The notes beneath the pieces were generated by a model. The model was not told where the DNA came from and did no database searches. It saw nothing but the letters and a program-made list of their open reading frames with translations. A program made the position numbers and the translations under genes. Shown here one piece after another: positions 8,516 through 18,173 of a stretch of DNA of 64,000 nucleotides; positions within the stretch are counted from its first letter, which is position 1, and each line of letters begins with the position of its first letter. Location of the stretch: positions 1,992,501-2,056,500 of the forward strand of contig NZ_CP021376.1 in NCBI RefSeq assembly GCF_002157875.1, written 5' to 3'. This DNA comes from Oceanisphaera avium. Lineage in GTDB: Bacteria; Pseudomonadota; Gammaproteobacteria; Enterobacterales; Aeromonadaceae.

Positions 8516-9052
8516 AGTCATCACCTTATTGCACATCACTAAATAAAACTCATTATTTCATTAATACATACTGCCAGAGATGAAGTATCTAGAACAGAGA
8601 GCGCTTTTAGTGATTAACCTTATTTAACTTAACGCTTACGGATAAGCTGTCTATTTAAGGGCATCTTTATCGAAGGCGATTAATCTCTCTCTAAGCGTCA
8701 ATATAATTATTACTATCCGCTATTAAAGCTCTACCCACGCTTATCTACGTCCGTTTTATTAGGACAGCTATAAGCGCGCTCCGACGAGCTTATCATTGTC
8801 CCTTTAACGATGAAAAACCAGTTTCGAATGAAACTCAGACATGTTTTTATGTTGTAGTCGCCGCTAATAAATAGTGGACTCAGTGCGACAATATTGAGCT
8901 AAACCTAAGTAAATAAAGGGCTGACTCAGAAAAACATAAGCAGTGATAAGGGGTGTTACCAGATATTAATCTTTATAACAAAACATTATGAGTTATAAGC
9001 TCTAATACTTAAGACTCGCAATAGCGTCTGAAATTTATTTAAATAAGGCAAT
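8516..9052. other. Stretch without recognisable genes
   Basis: Between the malic enzyme promoter region and the rpmE terminator I see no credible open reading frame, RNA gene or strong hairpin on either strand. The stretch is AT-rich with many stop codons. It could be a decayed gene or carry distant regulatory sites. Confidence 0.6.
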
Positions 9053-9074
9053 AAAAAAGGCGCCCTTAGGCGCC
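9053..9074 (-). terminator. Intrinsic terminator of rpmE
   Basis: On the minus strand GGCGCC TAAG GGCGCC is followed by six T, about 20 bases after the rpmE stop. Confidence 0.9.
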
Positions 9075-9095
9075 CTCTTGTAGCAAGCCAATTGC

Positions 9096-9311
9096 TTACT
9101 TCTTGCTAGCCAACGCACCAAAGCGCTTGGTGAAACGATCCACACGACCGCCACTATCAACCATTTTCTGCTTACCAGTGTAGAATGGGTGGCAAGCACC
9201 GCAAACGTCCAAGTTCAGGCTTTTGCCTAGGGTCGAGCCTACTTTGATCTCGTTACCACAAGAACATTTAGCGACAATTTCTTTGTACTCTGGGTGAATA
9301 CCTTGTTTCAT
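9096..9311 (-). CDS. rpmE: 50S ribosomal protein L31, zinc-binding form
   Basis: Ribosomal protein L31 bridges the large and small subunits near the central protuberance. It has 71 residues from the ATG at 9311, which has an AGAGG upstream. Cysteines at 16, 18, 37 and 40 (KCSCGN and CGACHPF) mark the C+ zinc-containing type. Genomes with this form often have a zinc-free paralogue under Zur control; none is visible here. It is divergent from priA, as in Vibrio and enterics. Confidence 0.97.
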   Translation of the reverse strand: MKQGIHPEYKEIVAKCSCGNEIKVGSTLGKSLNLDVCGACHPFYTGKQKMVDSGGRVDRFTKRFGALASKK

Positions 9312-9452
9312 GGAAAACCTCTGTTTTTTGAAGGCCGTGTCGCTATCTGATCCAATGCCAGACACCACACGAATGATTCACGTATTGTGAAGTGCGCGAA
9401 TAATATAGTATCGCTTTTTTACAGGCAAGGATAAACGGAGGTTATTTCATCA

Positions 9453-11651
9453 ATGTCGTTATTGAACGCACAAGCACTAGTGAGGGTTGCGCTACCCGTA
9501 CCGCTGCGTCGCGAGTTTGATTATCTCTGCCCTTTGCCCTTACCTGCACCTGGTTGTCGGGTGGCTGTACCCTTTGGCAATCGCGCCATGACTGCCTTAG
9601 TCTTGTCTCATCCGACAGACTCCAGCATAGATACCGCTAAGCTTAAAGCCGTAAATAGCATCTTAGACTCGGTGCCGTTATTGGCAGCCGCTGAATTAAA
9701 ATTTTTAGCGTGGGCGGCACAATATTATTTATATGCAACCGGTGAAGTTTATTTTCAAGCATTGCCGGCGTTATTACGAAAAGGCGAAGCAGCCACTTAT
9801 CGACCCGCTACTGTTTGGCATATAGTAGACCAGAGCGCTGAGCTGCCTAAACATGCAATTAAGCAACAACAAGCTTTAACAGCGTTACACCAAGGTCCTT
9901 TGAGTCAAAGTGAGCTGCAAGTTCGAGGCGTTAGTTCAACCACCTTAAACGCACTTGCTAAAAAAAATCTAATAGAAAAACGCGAGCAAGTGCCTCACCT
10001 CAGTGATTGGCGCAATACACCATGGCAAGTAACTGAGCAAGACAAACATAGATTAACCACAGAGCAAGCGCTCGCGGTTAGCTTGATTCAAGGTACTCAC
10101 GGCTTTAGTCCTTTTTTATTAGAAGGCATTACGGGCTCAGGTAAAACGGAAGTGTACTTGCAAGTAATGGAAGCGGTGTTAGCCGCCGGCCAGCAAGTAT
10201 TAGTATTAGTGCCAGAAATTGGCTTAACACCGCAAACGATTACACGCTTTCAACAACGATTTAGCCTACCTATTTGCACGCTGCATTCGGGAATGAATGA
10301 ACGAGAGCGATTAGATGCGTGGTTATCTTGTCGCGATGGCAGTAGTGCTATCGTTATTGGCACTCGCTCTGCCCTACTCACGCCTTTTGCCCGCTTAGGA
10401 TTAATCATTATTGATGAAGAGCATGATACGTCTTTTAAACAACAAGAGGGCTTTCGCTATCATGCTCGCGATTTAGCACTGCTGCGCGCTCATCAGCTTG
10501 ATATTCCCATTGTACTAGGCTCAGCTACGCCCTGTTTTGAAAGCTTACATAACGCAGCTCAAGGTAAATATCAGCACTTAACGCTAAGTCAGCGCCCAGG
10601 CAGCGCTACTGTCGCTGAACATTTATTGCTAGATAGTAAAAACGTACAAATGCACGCCGGTTTATCACCGCAACTAATTGAGCTAATGACCCATGAGCTC
10701 AGCCAAGGCAATCAAGTCATGTTATTTCTAAATCGCCGCGGCTATGCACCGGCGCTATTATGCCATGGCTGTGGCTGGCTGGCAGATTGCGAGCGCTGTG
10801 ATGCGCACTTTACTTGGCATCAACACCCTTCACGGCTGCATTGTCATCATTGTGATCATCAAAGACCCTTGCCACCCGCTTGTCCTAATTGTGGCAGTAC
10901 TCAGCTGATTGGCACCGGGCTTGGTACTGAACAAGTAGAACAAGCTATTAGCGGCTTGTTTCCCCAATACGCCACTATTCGCATCGATCGCGATAACACA
11001 CGGCGCAAAGGCAGTTTTGAAAAACACCTTGAAGGTATACGCAATGGCCAATATCAAATTTTAATTGGCACCCAGATGCTGGCGAAAGGTCATCATTTTC
11101 CTGATGTGACTTTAGTCGCCATCTTAGACGCTGACGGCGCTCTATTCGCTAGCGACTTTCGCGCTACCGAACGCTTTGCTCAACTTTATATTCAAGTAGC
11201 AGGTCGCGCTGGGCGCGCCAGTAAGCCAGGCCGAGTAGTATTACAAACTCATCAACCTGATCATGCGCTATTACAAGATCTCACTCATCAGGGCTATCAA
11301 CACTTTGCGCATAGCGCCTTAAAAGAGCGTCATTTTGCGCAGCTGCCGCCCTATAGCTTTCAAGCATTATTTCGCGCTCGCGCTAATAATGCATCTCTGG
11401 TGCAGCATTTTTTACAGCAATTAGCCACTCAGCTGCAGCCCCATTTATCTCCTCACGTCTTGTGTTTAGGCCCAATTAGCGCGCAAATGGAGCGCAGAGC
11501 GGGCGAATACCGTTATCAGTTATTATTACAATCAAGCCAGCGACGCGAGCTCGCTAGCGCCTGTCGATTAGCGCTAGCCATTATTGACACCCAAGCAGAG
11601 GCGCGCAAAGTACGCTGGTCGCTAGATATTGATCCCGTAGAGCTTTTTTAA
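9453..11651 (+). CDS. priA: Primosomal replication restart helicase PriA
   Basis: A 3'-5' superfamily 2 helicase that recognises stalled forks and reloads the replisome. It has 732 residues, the same as E. coli. An N-terminal DNA-binding domain is followed by Walker A GITGSGKTE and the DEEH box IIDEEHD. A zinc-binding insertion near residues 430-480 has four CxxC pairs (beginning CHGCGW and ending CPNCG). Helicase motif V/VI (VAGRAGR) is present. GGAGG lies upstream of the ATG. Nothing is missing. Confidence 0.97.
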   Translation: MSLLNAQALVRVALPVPLRREFDYLCPLPLPAPGCRVAVPFGNRAMTALVLSHPTDSSIDTAKLKAVNSILDSVPLLAAAELKFLAWAAQYYLYATGEVYFQALPALLRKGEAATYRPATVWHIVDQSAELPKHAIKQQQALTALHQGPLSQSELQVRGVSSTTLNALAKKNLIEKREQVPHLSDWRNTPWQVTEQDKHRLTTEQALAVSLIQGTHGFSPFLLEGITGSGKTEVYLQVMEAVLAAGQQVLVLVPEIGLTPQTITRFQQRFSLPICTLHSGMNERERLDAWLSCRDGSSAIVIGTRSALLTPFARLGLIIIDEEHDTSFKQQEGFRYHARDLALLRAHQLDIPIVLGSATPCFESLHNAAQGKYQHLTLSQRPGSATVAEHLLLDSKNVQMHAGLSPQLIELMTHELSQGNQVMLFLNRRGYAPALLCHGCGWLADCERCDAHFTWHQHPSRLHCHHCDHQRPLPPACPNCGSTQLIGTGLGTEQVEQAISGLFPQYATIRIDRDNTRRKGSFEKHLEGIRNGQYQILIGTQMLAKGHHFPDVTLVAILDADGALFASDFRATERFAQLYIQVAGRAGRASKPGRVVLQTHQPDHALLQDLTHQGYQHFAHSALKERHFAQLPPYSFQALFRARANNASLVQHFLQQLATQLQPHLSPHVLCLGPISAQMERRAGEYRYQLLLQSSQRRELASACRLALAIIDTQAEARKVRWSLDIDPVELF

Positions 11652-11782
11652 GCCGCCCTCGCTTGCTAGCGCTCATATTGCAGGCCTCACTTGGCTGTGA
11701 CGGTGGTTTTCTGTGTACGATGTGAGTAGAATTTCCCACCCAGGTTATCTGTGACCTTGTCTTTAAATTTGGTGAGTTGACG

Positions 11783-13540
11783 ATGAAAGAACATATTCAA
11801 GCTTTACTTGAACAGACGGTATTAACGCTACAACAGCAAGGCAAACTGCCTAGTGAGCTAGCTCCGCGCATTCAAGTGGACAGAACTAAAGACAAGAGTC
11901 ACGGAGATTTAGCCACTAACCTCGCCTTATTGCTCGCTAAACCCGCCGGTCAAAACCCTCGGGTATTAGCCCAGTTACTACAAGAAAACTTACCGGCGTC
12001 TGAGCTAGTGGCTAAAACCGAGCTGGCCGGACCTGGCTTTATTAACTTCTTTCTCGATAGCCAGTGGCTAGGCCGACAAATTGACGCCATGGTAGCGGAC
12101 GATCGCGCGAACATCCCGGTAGCCGAGCACGCACAAACCATAGTGGTGGATTACTCAGCGCCCAATGTCGCGAAAGAAATGCATGTGGGCCATTTACGCT
12201 CCAGTGTGATTGGTGACGCTGTGGTGCGCACTTTAGAGTTTTTAGGGCATAAAGTGATCCGTGCCAATCACATTGGTGACTGGGGCACACAATTTGGCAT
12301 GCTGATTGCGCATCTTGAGGAATTAGAAAAAGAAAATCCTGAAGTAGCCGACTCAGGTTTAGCTGACTTAGAGCAGTTTTACAGAGAGTCTAAGCAAAAA
12401 TACGATGCTGACCCCGTATTTGCCGAGCGCGCCCGCCAGTATGTGGTTAAGTTACAAGGCGGCGATGATTACTGTCTGACGATGTGGCAGAAACTGGTCA
12501 ACATCACCCTTAAACATAACCAAGAAATTTATGACAGATTAAATGTGTCGCTCACGCCTGAGCACGTTATGGGTGAAAGCATGTATAACCCCATACTGGC
12601 GGACATAGTGGCGGACTTACAAGCCAAAGGGCTAGCCGTGGAAGACCAAGGCGCCATTGTGGTGTACTTAGATGAGTACAAAAACAAAGATGGCGATCCT
12701 ATGGGTGTAATCGTGCGCAAAAAAGATGGCGGTTTTCTTTATACCACTACCGACATTGCCTGCGCTAAGTACCGTTATGAGCAACTACACGCCGATCGAG
12801 TACTGTACTTTATTGACTCTCGCCAGCATCAGCATCTAATGCAAGCCTGGAGCATAGTGCACAAGGCCGGTTATGTGCCCGAAACAGTTAGCCTAGAGCA
12901 TCACGCTTTTGGCATGATGCTCGGCAAAGACGGACGCCCCTTTAAAACTCGCTCTGGCGGCACCGTACGCTTAGTGGATTTGCTTGATGAAGCTCAAGAG
13001 AGAGCAGCGGCTTTATTAGCGACTAAAGATACGGACTTCAGTGAAGACGAAAAGACAGATATTGCTCGGCGCGTGGCGATGGCGGCAGTGAAATATGCCG
13101 ACTTATCAAAAAGTCGCACCACAGATTACATCTTCGATTGGGACAATATGTTGTCTTTCGAAGGCAATACCGCACCGTATTTACAATATGCTTATACGCG
13201 TGTGCAGTCGATCTTTCGCCGCTCGGGTATTGTCAGTGATGCAAACCTGCAAGGTCAGGTGATATTAACCGCGCCTGCCGAAGAAGCGTTAGCGCAAAAA
13301 CTAGTGCAATTTAATGACACTATTAAATCGGTAGCCGATAAAGGCTTACCGCATTTAATGTGTTTGTATCTTTATGAATTATCAGGAGCTTTTATGAGCT
13401 TCTACGAAGCCTGCCCCATCAATAAAGAAGGGGTTAGCGTGGCCGAGCGTGATAGCCGCCTACGTCTGTGTGCTGCCACTGCTAAGGTGCTTAACTTAGG
13501 TCTGTCCTTGTTAGGCATTGAAACTTTGGAGCGTATGTAG
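11783..13540 (+). CDS. argS: Arginyl-tRNA synthetase
   Basis: Charges tRNA-Arg. About 585 residues (E. coli 577). An N-terminal Arg_tRNA_synt_N domain precedes the class I signature [12 protein letters not shown], which replaces the usual HIGH. A canonical KMSKS is not seen; the loop [12 protein letters not shown] stands in, as is common in ArgRS. The C-terminal DALR anticodon-binding domain ends the protein. The ATG at 11783 has GGTGAG six bases upstream; a TTG two codons earlier is less likely. It sits between priA and ftsN, where E. coli has cytR, and ftsN starts three bases after its stop. Confidence 0.96.
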   Translation: MKEHIQALLEQTVLTLQQQGKLPSELAPRIQVDRTKDKSHGDLATNLALLLAKPAGQNPRVLAQLLQENLPASELVAKTELAGPGFINFFLDSQWLGRQIDAMVADDRANIPVAEHAQTIVVDYSAPNVAKEMHVGHLRSSVIGDAVVRTLEFLGHKVIRANHIGDWGTQFGMLIAHLEELEKENPEVADSGLADLEQFYRESKQKYDADPVFAERARQYVVKLQGGDDYCLTMWQKLVNITLKHNQEIYDRLNVSLTPEHVMGESMYNPILADIVADLQAKGLAVEDQGAIVVYLDEYKNKDGDPMGVIVRKKDGGFLYTTTDIACAKYRYEQLHADRVLYFIDSRQHQHLMQAWSIVHKAGYVPETVSLEHHAFGMMLGKDGRPFKTRSGGTVRLVDLLDEAQERAAALLATKDTDFSEDEKTDIARRVAMAAVKYADLSKSRTTDYIFDWDNMLSFEGNTAPYLQYAYTRVQSIFRRSGIVSDANLQGQVILTAPAEEALAQKLVQFNDTIKSVADKGLPHLMCLYLYELSGAFMSFYEACPINKEGVSVAERDSRLRLCAATAKVLNLGLSLLGIETLERM

Positions 13541-13543
13541 TCC

Positions 13544-14128
13544 ATGGCTAAGGATTACGTAAGACGGGGCAAGCCTAAAACCAAAGCCAAGCCTAAAAAA
13601 GCGAGCAGCACGCGTGGGCGCGCAGCGCCCCCTCGACGCTTGCCTATTTTACCCGTGCTATTACTCATTATGGTGGCCGGTGCCTTAGGCTATTTGATCC
13701 ATATAATTAAAGGGGCGGCAGAGCAAAAAACGCAAACGCCGGCCAGTGTCGTCACCACGCCCAATAAGGCGCCGGCGAAAGCGCCGGTAGTGGCGAATCC
13801 TATCGATCAAAAACCGGTAGAAAAATGGACGTATATTCAACAATTAGAAAATAAAGAAGTTGAAGTGCGCTTGCCCGAAGCACAACAGTCCGATCAGCGC
13901 TATTTAATGCAGTGTGGCTCCTTCCAATCCTCGGCACAGGCAGAGCAACTAAAAGCAAAAATTGCTTTTCAAGGGTTAAGCTCTCAGGTACGCCATGCCA
14001 GTGGCAGTGCTTGGTATCGCGTGGTGCTGGGGCCGTATGATAGCAAGCGGGTCGCTGAGCAAGACAAGCACAAGCTGATTAAGAATAAAGCCGTGAGTGA
14101 TTGTGCTATCTGGTTCTGGGAGGGTTGA
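13544..14128 (+). CDS. ftsN: Cell division activator FtsN (short form)
   Basis: A bitopic inner-membrane protein that triggers septal peptidoglycan synthesis. Residues 1-32 are cytoplasmic and basic and include DYVRR, the conserved N-terminal motif. One membrane helix covers about 33-53. The segment KWTYIQQLENKEVEVRLP (about 90-107) aligns with the essential E domain of FtsN. The last 75 residues are a SPOR domain binding denuded glycan. With 194 residues it is much shorter than the E. coli protein (319), mainly because the periplasmic linker is reduced. It is coupled to argS. Confidence 0.9.
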   Translation: MAKDYVRRGKPKTKAKPKKASSTRGRAAPPRRLPILPVLLLIMVAGALGYLIHIIKGAAEQKTQTPASVVTTPNKAPAKAPVVANPIDQKPVEKWTYIQQLENKEVEVRLPEAQQSDQRYLMQCGSFQSSAQAEQLKAKIAFQGLSSQVRHASGSAWYRVVLGPYDSKRVAEQDKHKLIKNKAVSDCAIWFWEG

Positions 14129-14152
14129 TCTTAGCACTGTGCGTCCCCATTT
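14125..14152 (+). promoter_or_regulatory. Probable heat-shock (sigma-32) promoter of hslVU
   Basis: TTGATC (14125-14130), a 14-base spacer and CCCCATTT (14145-14152) match the sigma-32 pattern of a TTGAA-like -35 and a CCCCAT-T -10. hslVU is a classic sigma-32 operon. The -35 overlaps the ftsN stop codon. Confidence 0.75.
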
Positions 14153-14193
14153 CTGTGTAGATGACATTTTTGCCGTATTAAACGGCTACACAG
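14153..14193 (+). promoter_or_regulatory. Inverted repeat in the hslV leader
   Basis: CTGTGTAG (14153-14160) and CTACACAG (14186-14193) are perfectly complementary, and an inner GCCGT / ACGGC stem with a five-base loop overlaps the 3' arm. A structured 5' leader has been described for E. coli hslVU as an mRNA stabiliser. The transcript start would fall near 14158, so the outer stem may be only partly transcribed. Confidence 0.5.
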
Positions 14194-14209
14194 TCAAGTG
14201 AGGTTCATA

Positions 14210-14743
14210 GTGACAACGATCGTTTCAGTTCGCCGCAATGGCAAAGTGGTTATAGGTGGCGATGGCCAAGTTTCTCTTGGTAATACCGTAATGAAAGGTA
14301 ATGCCCGCAAAGTACACCGCCTACATAACGGCAAGGTATTAGCGGGTTTTGCCGGGGGCACCGCCGATGCCTTTACCCTACTGGAACGCTTTGAAGCCAA
14401 GTTACAGGCTCACCAAGGTAATCTTGAGCGGGCAGCAGTTGAGCTAGCTAAAGACTGGCGAACCGATCGTGCCCTGCGAAAACTCGAAGCCCTGTTGGCG
14501 GTCGCCGACGAAAAAAATTCCTTTATTATTACCGGTAACGGTGACGTGGTGCAGCCCGAGAACGACTTGATCGCTATCGGCTCCGGCGGCGCCTTTGCTC
14601 AGTCTGCAGCTCGCGCTTTATTAGATAATACGGAGCTAGAAGCGAAAGACATAGTTGAAAAAGCCTTAACTATCGCCGGCAGTATTTGCGTCTTTACCAA
14701 TGGTAACCAAACCATAGAAGAGCTGGATTATACAACTAAATAA
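14210..14743 (+). CDS. hslV: ATP-dependent protease HslUV, peptidase subunit
   Basis: A double-ring threonine peptidase working with HslU. The start is fixed by chemistry: the mature enzyme needs an N-terminal threonine, and the GTG at 14210 is followed directly by [12 protein letters not shown] four codons earlier would bury it, and GTGAGG at 14198-14203 serves well as the ribosome site. It has 177 residues (E. coli 176). The GDGQVSLG and GFAGGTAD segments are typical. It is cotranscribed with hslU from the upstream heat-shock-type promoter. Confidence 0.97.
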   Translation: MTTIVSVRRNGKVVIGGDGQVSLGNTVMKGNARKVHRLHNGKVLAGFAGGTADAFTLLERFEAKLQAHQGNLERAAVELAKDWRTDRALRKLEALLAVADEKNSFIITGNGDVVQPENDLIAIGSGGAFAQSAARALLDNTELEAKDIVEKALTIAGSICVFTNGNQTIEELDYTTK

Positions 14744-14798
14744 GGCTACTCATTTATTTAAGGGCTGCCACTGCCGTGCCCTAATTAAGGACTTAAAT

Positions 14799-16130
14799 AT
14801 GTCGAATATGACACCCAGAGAAATTGTACACGAGCTAGACCAACATATTGTGGGTCAAAGCGATGCTAAACGTGCGGTAGCGATTGCCCTGCGTAACCGC
14901 TGGCGGCGCATGCAACTGCCATTAGAATTACGCCAAGAAGTTACGCCCAAAAATATTTTAATGATAGGCCCAACTGGCGTGGGTAAAACGGAAATTGCAC
15001 GCCGTCTCGCGAAACTGGCTAACGCCCCTTTTATTAAAGTAGAAGCCACTAAGTTTACCGAGGTGGGCTATGTGGGTAAGGAAGTAGATAGCATTATCCG
15101 CGATCTTACTGATATTGCGGTGAAAATGACTCGCGAACAACAAATGAAAAAATATCAGTATAAAGCAGAAGAAGCGGCGGAAGAGCGCGTACTAGATGCG
15201 TTATTACCTAACCCTCGCAATAATTTTGGCGAGCCAGAAAAAGCCGATAATAGTAACAGCCGACAAATTTTTCGTAAAAAACTGCGTGAAGGTCAGTTAG
15301 ACGATAAAGAAATTGAGATAGATGTGGCCGCTCCACAAATGGGTGTGGAGATCATGGCGCCTCCTGGCATGGAAGAAATGACTAACCAGCTGCAAGGTAT
15401 GTTTCAAAATCTAGCCGCCGGTCACACCAGCAAGCCGCGTAAGATGAAAATCAAAGAAGCGCTAAAGCTGTTAATAGAAGAAGAAGCTTCAAAACAGCTC
15501 AACCCAGAAGAGCTGAAAGAGCAAGCGATTCATGCGGTGGAAAACCATGGCATCGTCTTTATCGACGAGTTTGATAAAATCTGTAAGCGAGGCGAAAGCT
15601 CAGGTCCTGATGTGTCTCGTGAGGGGGTACAACGCGACCTGCTGCCCTTAATTGAAGGTTCTTCAATCAACACCAAGCATGGCATGGTGCGTACCGATCA
15701 CATGCTGTTTATTGCTTCCGGCGCTTTCCAAGTGGCTAAACCCTCGGATCTCATTCCTGAGTTACAAGGCCGACTGCCTATTCGAGTTGAGCTTAGCTCG
15801 CTAAACACCGACGATTTTGAACGTATCCTCACTGAGCCTAACGCCTCGTTAACCGAGCAATATAAGGCGTTGTTGGCTACCGAAAACGTAACCGTAGACT
15901 TTACTAAAGCTGGTATTCGCCGCTTAGCAGAAGCTGCGTGGCGCGTAAATGAGCGCACCGAGAACATAGGCGCACGTCGCTTACATACCATTATGGAGCG
16001 CTTACTGGATGAGCTTTCCTTTGAGGCGTCAGATAAGTCAGGTGAAAGTATTGTTATCGATGAACACTATGTGGATCACTACTTAGAAGACTTAGTCGAA
16101 GATGAAGATCTAAGCCGTTATATTCTCTAA
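14799..16130 (+). CDS. hslU: ATP-dependent protease HslUV, unfoldase subunit
   Basis: A AAA+ hexamer that unfolds substrates and threads them into HslV. It has 443 residues, as in E. coli. Walker A is GPTGVGKTE (about 57-65) and Walker [10 protein letters not shown], with the intermediate I-domain between them. The C-terminus EDLSRYIL is the tail that inserts between HslV subunits to activate them. AAGGAC precedes the ATG. It lies 55 bases after hslV in the same operon. Confidence 0.97.
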   Translation: MSNMTPREIVHELDQHIVGQSDAKRAVAIALRNRWRRMQLPLELRQEVTPKNILMIGPTGVGKTEIARRLAKLANAPFIKVEATKFTEVGYVGKEVDSIIRDLTDIAVKMTREQQMKKYQYKAEEAAEERVLDALLPNPRNNFGEPEKADNSNSRQIFRKKLREGQLDDKEIEIDVAAPQMGVEIMAPPGMEEMTNQLQGMFQNLAAGHTSKPRKMKIKEALKLLIEEEASKQLNPEELKEQAIHAVENHGIVFIDEFDKICKRGESSGPDVSREGVQRDLLPLIEGSSINTKHGMVRTDHMLFIASGAFQVAKPSDLIPELQGRLPIRVELSSLNTDDFERILTEPNASLTEQYKALLATENVTVDFTKAGIRRLAEAAWRVNERTENIGARRLHTIMERLLDELSFEASDKSGESIVIDEHYVDHYLEDLVEDEDLSRYIL

Positions 16131-16222
16131 TCTTCTGCCCTCGGTTTGCGACAATTTCCAAGCAGTAAGTCGCAATTGTCCTCGGCATTAAGCAAGGTGC
16201 GCGCGTACTAACACGATTATGA

Positions 16223-16250
16223 TTGAAAAGTGCTCCCGCCCCTTTATACT
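16223..16250 (+). promoter_or_regulatory. Probable sigma-70 promoter of rraA
   Basis: TTGAAA (16223-16228), a 16-base spacer and TATACT (16245-16250) lie 34 bases before the rraA start. The gene can therefore be expressed apart from hslVU. Confidence 0.6.
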
Positions 16251-16284
16251 TGATGCTATCTGGTTTCAAAATGTGGCTGACTTC

Positions 16285-16821
16285 ATGGAATATAATACTT
16301 CAGAACTTTGTGATACCTATATCGATATGGTGGATGTGGTTGAACCCATGTTCTCCAGTTTTGGTGGGCGCAACTCTTTTGGCGGCTCTATCACTACCAT
16401 CAAGTGCTTTGAGGCTAATGGCTTGATTAGCGATACCGTGAAAGAAGATGGCCAAGGCCGCGTCTTACTGATCGATGGTGGGGGTTCTTTACGTCGTGCC
16501 TTGATTGATGCCGACATTGCTGAAACCGCAACTGATAATGGTTGGGAAGGTATTATTTGCTACGGCTGTGTGCGTGAAGTCGATGCCCTTGAGGAGCTAG
16601 ATATTGGCATTCAAGCGCTGGCTTCTATTCCTGTTGGCGCCGAGGAAAACGACATTGGTGAGCTACAGGTGCCGGTTAACTTCGGTGGCGTTACTTTCTT
16701 ACCCGCAGATTATGTCTATGCCGACACCACAGGCGTTATCTTATCGCCAGAGCCGCTCGATATTGAAGATGAAGGCGACTACGACGGTGATTTTACTGAA
16801 GACGAGGCTAGCGATCAGTGA
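16285..16821 (+). CDS. rraA: Regulator of RNase E activity A
   Basis: A trimeric protein that binds and inhibits RNase E and degradosome helicases. The sequence from [10 protein letters not shown] through [21 protein letters not shown] and VNFGGVTF follows E. coli RraA closely. The ATG at 16285 is chosen because it matches the conserved N-terminus; 22 upstream in-frame codons have no counterpart. A strongly acidic tail of about 18 residues after PLDIE extends beyond the E. coli protein. menA, found between hslU and rraA in enterics, is absent here. Confidence 0.93.
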   Translation: MEYNTSELCDTYIDMVDVVEPMFSSFGGRNSFGGSITTIKCFEANGLISDTVKEDGQGRVLLIDGGGSLRRALIDADIAETATDNGWEGIICYGCVREVDALEELDIGIQALASIPVGAEENDIGELQVPVNFGGVTFLPADYVYADTTGVILSPEPLDIEDEGDYDGDFTEDEASDQ

Positions 16822-16842
16822 TAGTGTCACTGAGCAAAATAG

Positions 16843-16873
16843 AAAAAGGCCAACCTCAGGGTTGGCCTTTTTG
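16843..16873. terminator. Bidirectional terminator after rraA
   Basis: GGCCAACC TCAG GGTTGGCC is flanked by A5 and T5, between rraA and the convergent zapB. Confidence 0.9.
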
Positions 16874-16884
16874 TATGTCATTAT

Positions 16885-16948
16885 AAGGAAGTTGAGAGAT
16901 AAGGATCTGCTAGGTGATAACGCCACTCACTTTACCCTTTACGCCTCA
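16885..16948 (+). repeat. GTGAGG-type intergenic repeat, copy C
   Basis: The left arm GTTGAGAGATAAGGA and the right arm CACTCACTTTACCC resemble the arms of the elements at 49724-49794 and 56551-56640. The reverse complement of the right arm shares GTAAAGGGTAAA with the partial copy at 7081. Confidence 0.45.
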
Positions 16949-16956
16949 TGACACAA

Positions 16957-17208
16957 TTAAGCGTTTTCTTCAACTTGATCAATCTTACCCAGTAATACGC
17001 GTAATCTATCTTGCCACGCTTCATGCTGCTGCTTAAGCTGCTGATTGTCTTGCTCAAACTGAGCCTGATTTTGTTTTAATTGCTGGTTTTCTTCACCCAA
17101 TTTTGTGTTGAGCTCTTTTAGCTCTTCCACTTCCATTTGCAACAAATCAATCGTGTCTACGGCCGACAGTATTTTGGCTTCCAGTTTCTCTAATACATCA
17201 AAAGACAT
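16957..17208 (-). CDS. zapB: Cell division factor ZapB
   Basis: A small coiled-coil protein that links ZapA and the Ter-binding MatP to the FtsZ ring. It has 83 residues from the ATG at 17208, preceded by AGGGGTG. The N-terminus [18 protein letters not shown] and the [11 protein letters not shown] stretch match ZapB. The remainder is a continuous heptad-rich coiled coil high in Gln, Glu and Leu. rraA-zapB adjacency is conserved in gammaproteobacteria, although here the two genes converge. Confidence 0.93.
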   Translation of the reverse strand: MSFDVLEKLEAKILSAVDTIDLLQMEVEELKELNTKLGEENQQLKQNQAQFEQDNQQLKQQHEAWQDRLRVLLGKIDQVEENA

Positions 17209-17352
17209 GCATTCACCCCTAAAAATCACAGTTATCAGGCCAAGCGGCCGCTACTAGCAAAGAGGATACAGCGCCCCTTGCTTGACAACAAGTAGGCAGC
17301 ACCTTTGCAACGCAGATAAGGTAAATTTAACCCCCATTGCGTCAATAAAAGT

Positions 17353-18135
17353 CTAAATATTTTGGTTCATATCAAAAGAGGGCATAGCTGAACACGGGCG
17401 TCCTACAACGCGTGCCGGTACGCCTGCCACTGTGGTATGAGGCGGTACCGACTCTAGCACCACACTGCCCGAGCCCACTTTAGCGCCGCACCCTACTTCA
17501 ATATTACCTAAAATTTTCGCCCCCGCGCCTATCATAACGCCTTGGCGGATTTTAGGGTGGCGATCGCCACCCGTCTTACCGGTGCCACCTAAGGTGACAC
17601 TTTGTAAAATAGAGACATCATCTTCAATCACCGCAGTTTCGCCCACTACGATGCCAGTGGCATGATCAAACATAATGCCCTTACCAATGCGCGCCGCTGG
17701 ATGCACATCCACGCCAAACACTACCGAGATTTGGTTTTGCAAATAGGTAGCCAGCGCACGGCGGCCGTGGCGCCATAGCCAGTTAGCAATACGATACCCT
17801 TGCAGCGCATGAAAACCTTTCAGATAAAGTAGTGGCGTAGAAAATAAGTCTACGGCGGGGTCTCGCTCTTGTACTGCACAGATATCGGTGGCAACAATAT
17901 CGAGAATGCAAGGTTCAGAGTCCACTACTGACTCTATCACTTCGCGCAGGCTAATAGCCGGCATCACTGAACTCTCAAGTTTATTGGCTAAAATGAAGCT
18001 TAGCGAGCACTTGAGTGTGTCGTGGTTAAGAATGGTCGAATAGTAAAAGCTACCTAACATGGGCTCTTCTGCAATCATCCAGCGAGCTTCTTCGCGGATG
18101 CGCAACCAAGTACTAGCTTGAATGCCGTCTTCCAT
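17353..18135 (-). CDS. cysE: Serine O-acetyltransferase
   Basis: Acetylates serine with acetyl-CoA, the first step of cysteine synthesis. It has 260 residues with an N-terminal helical SATase domain and a C-terminal left-handed beta-helix. Active-site elements DHATGIVVGET and GGTGKTGGDRHP are intact. The C-terminus ends in Ile (MNQNI), the residue that docks into cysteine synthase CysK in the bi-enzyme complex. Feedback inhibition by cysteine is a family property. AAGG precedes the ATG. Confidence 0.96.
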   Translation of the reverse strand: MEDGIQASTWLRIREEARWMIAEEPMLGSFYYSTILNHDTLKCSLSFILANKLESSVMPAISLREVIESVVDSEPCILDIVATDICAVQERDPAVDLFSTPLLYLKGFHALQGYRIANWLWRHGRRALATYLQNQISVVFGVDVHPAARIGKGIMFDHATGIVVGETAVIEDDVSILQSVTLGGTGKTGGDRHPKIRQGVMIGAGAKILGNIEVGCGAKVGSGSVVLESVPPHTTVAGVPARVVGRPCSAMPSFDMNQNI

Positions 18136-18173
18136 GGGTTAAACCTTGTCTACTGTAAAAAAAGAAGTATTCA

